Origin: Schoenoplectus triqueter
Taxonomy: Eukaryota > Streptophyta > Magnoliopsida > Poales > Cyperaceae
DNA: 25,757 nucleotides
Assembly: GCA_964058805.1 (NCBI GenBank)
Contig: CAXKVV010001415.1
Coordinates: forward strand, 1-25,757
Reading direction: 5' to 3'
Under the pieces are notes generated by a model. The model was given only the letters and a program-made list of their open reading frames with translations. It was not told the origin of the DNA and searched no databases. Below, piece by piece: positions 20,216 through 25,757 of this stretch; position 1 is the first letter of the stretch; every line of letters begins with the position of its first letter. Both the position numbers and the translations under genes were made by a program.

Positions 20216-23200
20216 TCAGCCGCAAGTCGCTTCAACTGCTACACTTTTCAAAGTACCGGGACATGGGTCTCCACCAAAAACGTCCGGAACTACATTTACA
20301 GCACAAAATTGCTGGCCCACACAATTCTGTTAAGAACATTTTAGCATCCGTTAGTTTCCTCCAAATACTTTAAAAGTACACTCAAATATTTTCATCTGTA
20401 GAACTATACCATCACAAAGTTATTTTCATCTCAAATTCACAGGTCTTAAATATAAAAAGGGTCCTATAATCTCTACAAATATTACCTTCTGAAAAGCATT
20501 ATATGATTTGTGGGCATGGCAAGCTCCTTCATAATAGGTACCACACATACCATTTGGTGTTCCATAGCTTGCAAATTTAATTTCGGTTATTTTCTTTCCC
20601 TCGTCACAGGACAAATGCACCTTGGATTCCTCATAATCTTTTGTGCGCCAATTCTTCATTGAAGGTTGCCACTCAGTAACATAGGCACAAGCACTTCCAA
20701 CGCTTCTTTTGACCAGAGAAATACCAGTGGGGTCACCTCCCCACTCTTCAAATACCACCATTAGGTTTCCAGTCGGGTTTAGCCAGGATCGTGGCACATG
20801 GTACCTAACATAGATTTTTGTTATTAATGTTGGTATTTTTAACTGCAACATGGTGCCATGTTTGAGGTGTGTTGAATTGAATAGTTAAAATGGATCGCTG
20901 ATACAAACAAGTTGAGAGTCAATTTTATAACTGCAGATACTTAAAATAGGTAAATTGGATTAAGTTTTCGAATATGAGGAAATTTGGCCTGGTTGGGATA
21001 GGCTCAAGTAATTAGTGCAACTGATGCTCCATTATGCATCACAATACTACAAAAAAAAATGATATACCATTTCTGAGATGAATCCCCACAGTGAGATTGA
21101 CACTTTTTCTCATCATAATTTCCTCTATAATCACATGCTGGGCAGTCGCCATAAGCTTTGTAACTAGGCCAGTAACGGCCAATGCTCTGTCCATTAATCC
21201 ACACCTGGCCTTTGCCCATGGAACTCATATCCAGAGCCAATGGCTCATTACCATCTGGCGCATTGAAGAAGGCCTTGTACCACATCAATGGCTGCTGTTG
21301 AGGCGCTTCTCCCCATTCTACCGACGAACTCCCAGTAACGGAATGAAGGCCGAGAGATTCACCTTTCAGACCAATCTGATAACAGATATTGCAATCAGTT
21401 TTTGTTAATTGTATCACATTTGGTGGGTTGAAATGTGATTTAATTCAGGAATGAACTTCAATGGTACAAACCTGGTATGTCCATTTCTGCCATGTTAGAT
21501 CACGCTTTCCTTCATTAAGGCCATTTAGTGTTACTGGACCAAGAACCCCAGCATTCCATGTTTCAAAATGCTCCCCGACATTCTACATATTATTTCACAA
21601 GTATTAGGGACTTATAACATGTAATTGCATAGAGTTGGAAGACTTGATAAATAACTTACAGGTAGACCAACAGAAACACTCAGGATGGAAATGGTATTGC
21701 TACCAGCCCACATCTTCAAGTTTCCAGTGTACGTCAGTCTTGGATCATCAATACTACCATATACAGTCCCTGAAACCACAATTTTTCATAGGATGCTTCA
21801 TTTTATTTGTTAGGCAATAACAGAGAAAATTTATTCTGGTAATTGAATGCTGAGAATTTTCAGTTTTGAATGAGACAGGATAAAACAAACCTGCTAATTG
21901 TCCATTAACGAAGACATGCAAAGAATGGCCAGCTGACATGACAGTCAAAGAAGGATAGTTCCCATTTACTAGAAACTGTTCACTCTGGTCAATATTGACA
22001 CTACAACATGAAAAAGAAAAAGATGAAGGGTAGGTAGATTAATAAACCAAAACAGATATTAGTAATAATAATATATTAACCAAATGTATAGTGAGATATT
22101 TGAAAACTTACTATGTAGTGTACCAGAGATAATCAGTGTTATCTCTGGTGACATTAATCTGCTCCAGCAATCCATCAGCCGAGAACGCTTCATCATCCGT
22201 GGAAGTTATTTCTTCATTGTAAGATTGCCATGTGAAACCTCCAACAGGATCCATCCTCATTTGTGTTGTCTGGGCACCTACCTGATTACATTAAATTGAT
22301 TCGATCTCTTGTTAAAAAATCAGCCAAAGTGAAAGTAAAGGTGAATACATTTCATTATAACCATTTAATTAAGTACTTAAGAAACTTTCATGGAACATAT
22401 GGAATACATAATGAAGCAGATGCAAATTCAAGTTTGGATGGAACTGCATAGAATGCATGAATCTTAAATTTGAATAATTGAAGAAATAAGAAAAAGGTGG
22501 GTTTGAAACACAGCTTCAGGCATTTATGAAAAAATTAGGCCTGATCCTTTCCTTCACTCAGAAAATAAAAGAAACATGCAAAAAGAATCTGTCTTACAAA
22601 AGTGCATTGCATGTAAATAAATAGGTAATTAAACAAAATGTAGATAATTAAATGCAAAAGATAATACAACTGACCCTGGCAGTGTTAAAGACAGTGGTTT
22701 TACAATCAGGAAGTATGCTAATAGACCACGGGGGTAGATCGTAGTGCATTCCATTAAATGCCACTTTTGCATAAGAAACTGTGTCATAATTCGCAAGAAA
22801 AGCCGCACATGCTCCAGTGCTTGATTGAAAAACAGACGACTGTAATGAAGATGAAAAAAATCATATATTAGACAATACCAACAAATCCATCATTCTCATT
22901 ATACACAAAAATTGAGAGGTACCTGTACCTGTTGATTATTGCCGAGTGATGTCACTACAGGGTCTCCAGCTACAAGAGCAGGTTCACAAAGCTTAATGGC
23001 CTTGTGCAGATCCTTCAAATGACCCCATTTTGGTTGCCTTAACATACCTGTCAAGAGAAAAATATAAACTAAATAAATAAACAAAAAAAAAATCAACAAA
23101 AAAATACATTAATAACATGTAATACCATATTCATCAATGGGAGCATCATAGTCATAGCTAGTTGCTATAAAGGGACCACCGGCTGTCCTACCAAAATTTG

Positions 23201-25044
23201 TCCCTCCATGGTACTAAATCATTAAAGATAAAAGAGATTCAATGAGAAAACTGAAACAAAATATGTTAAGCTTTTCAATTTCAACTTCTTCTAGTTCCTT
23301 ACCATGTAATAATTAACAAAGGATCCCCCCTTCTGGATAAATTTGGCAACTGCAAATGCCATATCCTGGACAGGTCGGTGCGGTACTGGTGTACCAAATG
23401 CAGTATACCTATAATTTCAACGATCAATAATGATATAATAATTATCACATCATAAGAGATCATCTTGTGTACAAATTAACATTAAGAATTACCATGCAGT
23501 CCATAACTCAGTCCACATATTGGGCTTATAAGGTTTATTGGGAGAGAAGTAATCACAGTAGAATCCATTGCAAGTGTTAATCTGTTTCCAGAAAAAAAAA
23601 CAATAGCTGAGTCACCAAAAGAAACCAGGATAAATAAAATTTAGAAAAACTAAACAAAATAAAAAAAAAATTATATACCACAGGATCTGGGGCATCATCC
23701 TGTTTGCACATAATCCATGGTACACCAGTATTAAGCCCAACTGCCATGCTAGCAGCCCATGAGGTATATGCCTTTGCCGGTTCACCCTGGTCCCACTCCA
23801 GCGGCCCGAACTCATTCTCTATCTGTACAATATCACCAACTTTCTTAAATTAAAAAAAGGATTTACATAGGAAATTTGATCAAATTCTTTCTAATGAAGT
23901 TCTTTGCCTGGATAGTATCTAGATTTAGAGCAATTTTGTTCCCTTATTTTTCATCCTCAGAATTTGTTTTCCTTTGTGATATTAACCAAAAAGAAATAAA
24001 TGGAGAGGAAATGAATGTGACCTGAGACATAATTATCGGGCCACCTTGCCACTCAAACAAGCCTTCAGTCTTCATCATGTCAACAATTTTTCTGGTGAAG
24101 GTCTCCATCGCCGTCTTTTATGGAAAAAAAAAAAATTCATGCATTAGCAAAATTAGATAAAATTACAAAATATTATTATAATAAGGTTCAAAAGGTTGGC
24201 ACAAGCTACTTGCCTTGAAAGGTCCATTGTCAGTTCTGAAGCTAATACCAGGTACATACTTAAGCCAAACAGGAAAACCCCTGAAACAACAACAAAAAAA
24301 GAAATTTTTTTCTTATAAAACCATCATAAATACTGAATATTTCCTATTATGACCACTATAACACAGAAATGAAATTATTTTCCAATTCTTACCCGAAATT
24401 CCATTCAGCACAGACATAAGGGCCAATACGGAGATGCACATACAAGCCAGCTTGTTGTATCAGCTTTATGAAGTGCACTAGATCATACCTCCCCTCAAAA
24501 TAATACTGCCACAGAACCCAATCAAAAATAATCAAACAAGAATATACACCAATAATAAGCCCCAATTACCTGTACTTCGAAAGCGACCCAAAAACATTAA
24601 TTAAATTTAGTACCTGACCAGGAGATGGTTCATGCCCGTTCCAGAAAACATAAGTCTGAATCACATCCAAGCCGCCATCTTTAGCCCTTTGTATCAAATC
24701 TGGCCACATCTTTACCCAAACAATAACCCATGCATCAGACCAAAACGAAATCAGAAAAAGAAAACCTCCAAGGGAAAAGGAGAGAGTAAAGAGAAATCAA
24801 ACCAAAGAAGGCACATTGATACCTCGGGTGTACTTCTGGGGTAGTGAATCGATCCAGAGATCAGAATCCTTCGTTGCCCATTAATCACAATAGCTTTGTG
24901 GTCGTATGTCACATTTGCTGCGACCGCGACAAGCTGCGACGCCACCAATGAGGCCACTAACAATCCGACCGCCATGGCCGGGAGTCTCCTCCTTACTTTC
25001 CCGTCGCAACCAGTTGCGGCGGCTGCCTTTCCCCTCGAGCCCAT
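20216..25044 (-). CDS. BGAL: GH35 beta-galactosidase, BGAL1-like, with C-terminal SUEL lectin domain (18 coding exons, 846 aa)
   Basis: Exons in coding order: 25044-24823, 24709-24614, 24505-24393, 24280-24214, 24114-24022, 23822-23679, 23581-23493, 23408-23303, 23213-23126, 23047-22929, 22839-22675, 22281-22112, 22000-21891, 21769-21660, 21582-21472, 21375-21068, 20804-20486, 20326-20216. They total 2541 nt (846 aa plus TGA), close to Arabidopsis BGAL1 (847). All introns are GT-AG except intron 4 (24213-24115), which is GC-AG. A signal peptide with hydrophobic core at about 24-43 (cleavage near VAA/NVTYD) predicts secretion to the cell wall. The GH35 signature [13 protein letters not shown] spans the exon 5/6 junction, with E201 as expected proton donor; the nucleophile should be E270 in [20 protein letters not shown] follows at 311. 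Residues about 764-846 form a Cys-rich SUEL/Gal-lectin domain. The enzyme removes terminal beta-galactosyl residues from wall polysaccharides or glycoproteins. It appears intact. Family is certain; the exact paralogue is not. Confidence 0.95.
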
Positions 25045-25757
25045 AAAACAACAAAAGAAAAAAGTCACTGCCTTAGTACCTTTGCCCCCCTTTTTCGTTG
25101 CTTCTTTCTACACTAGGGATCTTTATGCTTGTACACTGTATATATATACTGTACACACAAATACACAACTGGGTCTCTGTGGTGTCTTTTGGTTCACTTG
25201 TTTCCTCTCTCGTTCTCTCTTTGGCCTGAAGCCCTGAAGAAATGTGCTTAATATCAGGAGCTTTCCTTAAAGATCTTCTCTTTTGATTGTTCTGTACCTT
25301 TGTATCTCCTTTTGTTCTGTTTTCTTTTTTTATTTTTCACTCTCTCTCTCTCTTCGGTGCTCTTTTTTCTTGGGTTGAGACTTGAGAGGGCAGTGGAATC
25401 AAGGAGAGTCCGAGAGTGGCAGGACAAGAGGCCTTGGACCTTTGTAGGAAGCAAGTGTGACAGTGAAGCGAATATTAGTTTCTTTATGTGACAGAGATTA
25501 TATGTGGCTGGGAAAGAAGAGAGATGGGAGCGCTCAGTGCTCAGTGCTCAGTGCATAAACACAATATAAATAATAAGGAGCGGGGAGCTGAGAGAAAAAG
25601 CTAACCAGGGTTCTTTGTGGATGAGTCTGTATACTCTTATGAAATGTATACCTCTGACAGGGAAAGAGAAACTGGTCCCAACTTTTTTATTGGTTCAGGA
25701 GGACGCTTTTACTGGGTCCAGCTTTCTATTTTATATCTTGACTTAACAGTGGAGTGT
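25045..25757 (-). promoter_or_regulatory. 5' flank, leader and presumed promoter of the beta-galactosidase gene
   Basis: Read on the minus strand this holds candidate TATA boxes at 25138-25149 (GTATATATATAC inside a near-palindrome) and at about 25563-25575 (TATTATTTATATT). A GAGAGAGAGAGAGTG run at 25338-25353 is typical of plant leaders and core promoters. A 7-bp word (GCTCAGT on the plus strand) is repeated three times at 25532-25553, just upstream of the farther TATA candidate. The start at 25044 is the first ATG in frame; a longer frame upstream would need GTG. No other gene seen. Confidence 0.4.

Noticed and set aside
24201..24214. GT donor at AA|GTAGCT for intron 4 of the beta-galactosidase
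   Set aside because: It leaves the wrong phase for exon 5 and has a poor consensus; the GC donor keeps the family sequence in frame.
25045..25068. N-terminal extension of the beta-galactosidase (…TFFFCCF before the Met at 25044)
   Set aside because: It would need a GTG start; the first ATG gives a normal signal peptide and a length within one residue of Arabidopsis BGAL1.

Overview
The window is nuclear DNA of a flowering plant, probably a eudicot. It is AT-rich, its two genes have plant-style introns, and their products belong to plant families. It also carries typical plant repeats: a hAT-type transposase relic, Ty1/Copia debris, a TG...CA solo LTR, TC...CTAG Helitrons and TTTAGGG motifs. 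The species cannot be named from the sequence.

Layout. 1-875: 5' flank of gene 1. 876-4681 (+): a five-exon gene for a 728-aa CHUP1-like coiled-coil protein with an N-terminal membrane anchor. 4798-about 7640 (-): a decayed hAT-superfamily transposase (TTF zinc finger, DUF4371-like core, hAT dimerisation domain), itself interrupted by a ~297-bp MITE-like insert. 8205-8227: three telomere-type TTTAGGG units. 8228-9933 (+): an internally deleted, LTR-less Ty1/Copia polyprotein fragment. About 9931-19001: an AT-rich tandem satellite with a ~180-bp monomer, all in one orientation, with distinguishable monomer types recurring in higher-order blocks. The array is interrupted by a 1354-bp solo LTR with a perfect 5-bp target duplication and by two ~455-470-bp near-identical non-autonomous Helitrons. 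19002-20215: intergenic DNA with small decayed duplications. 20216-25044 (-): an 18-exon gene for an 846-aa GH35 beta-galactosidase (BGAL1-like, with a C-terminal SUEL lectin domain). 25045-25757: its 5' flank.

The two genes converge on the repeat-filled interval and show no functional link. Both reading frames close exactly over all introns (2187 and 2541 nt including stops), so both look intact. The most unusual part is the satellite array: a nucleosome-length, higher-order repeat lying between two apparently intact genes, with a readable insertion history. Satellite family, retrotransposon lineage and Helitron family assignments would need database searches that I could not run.
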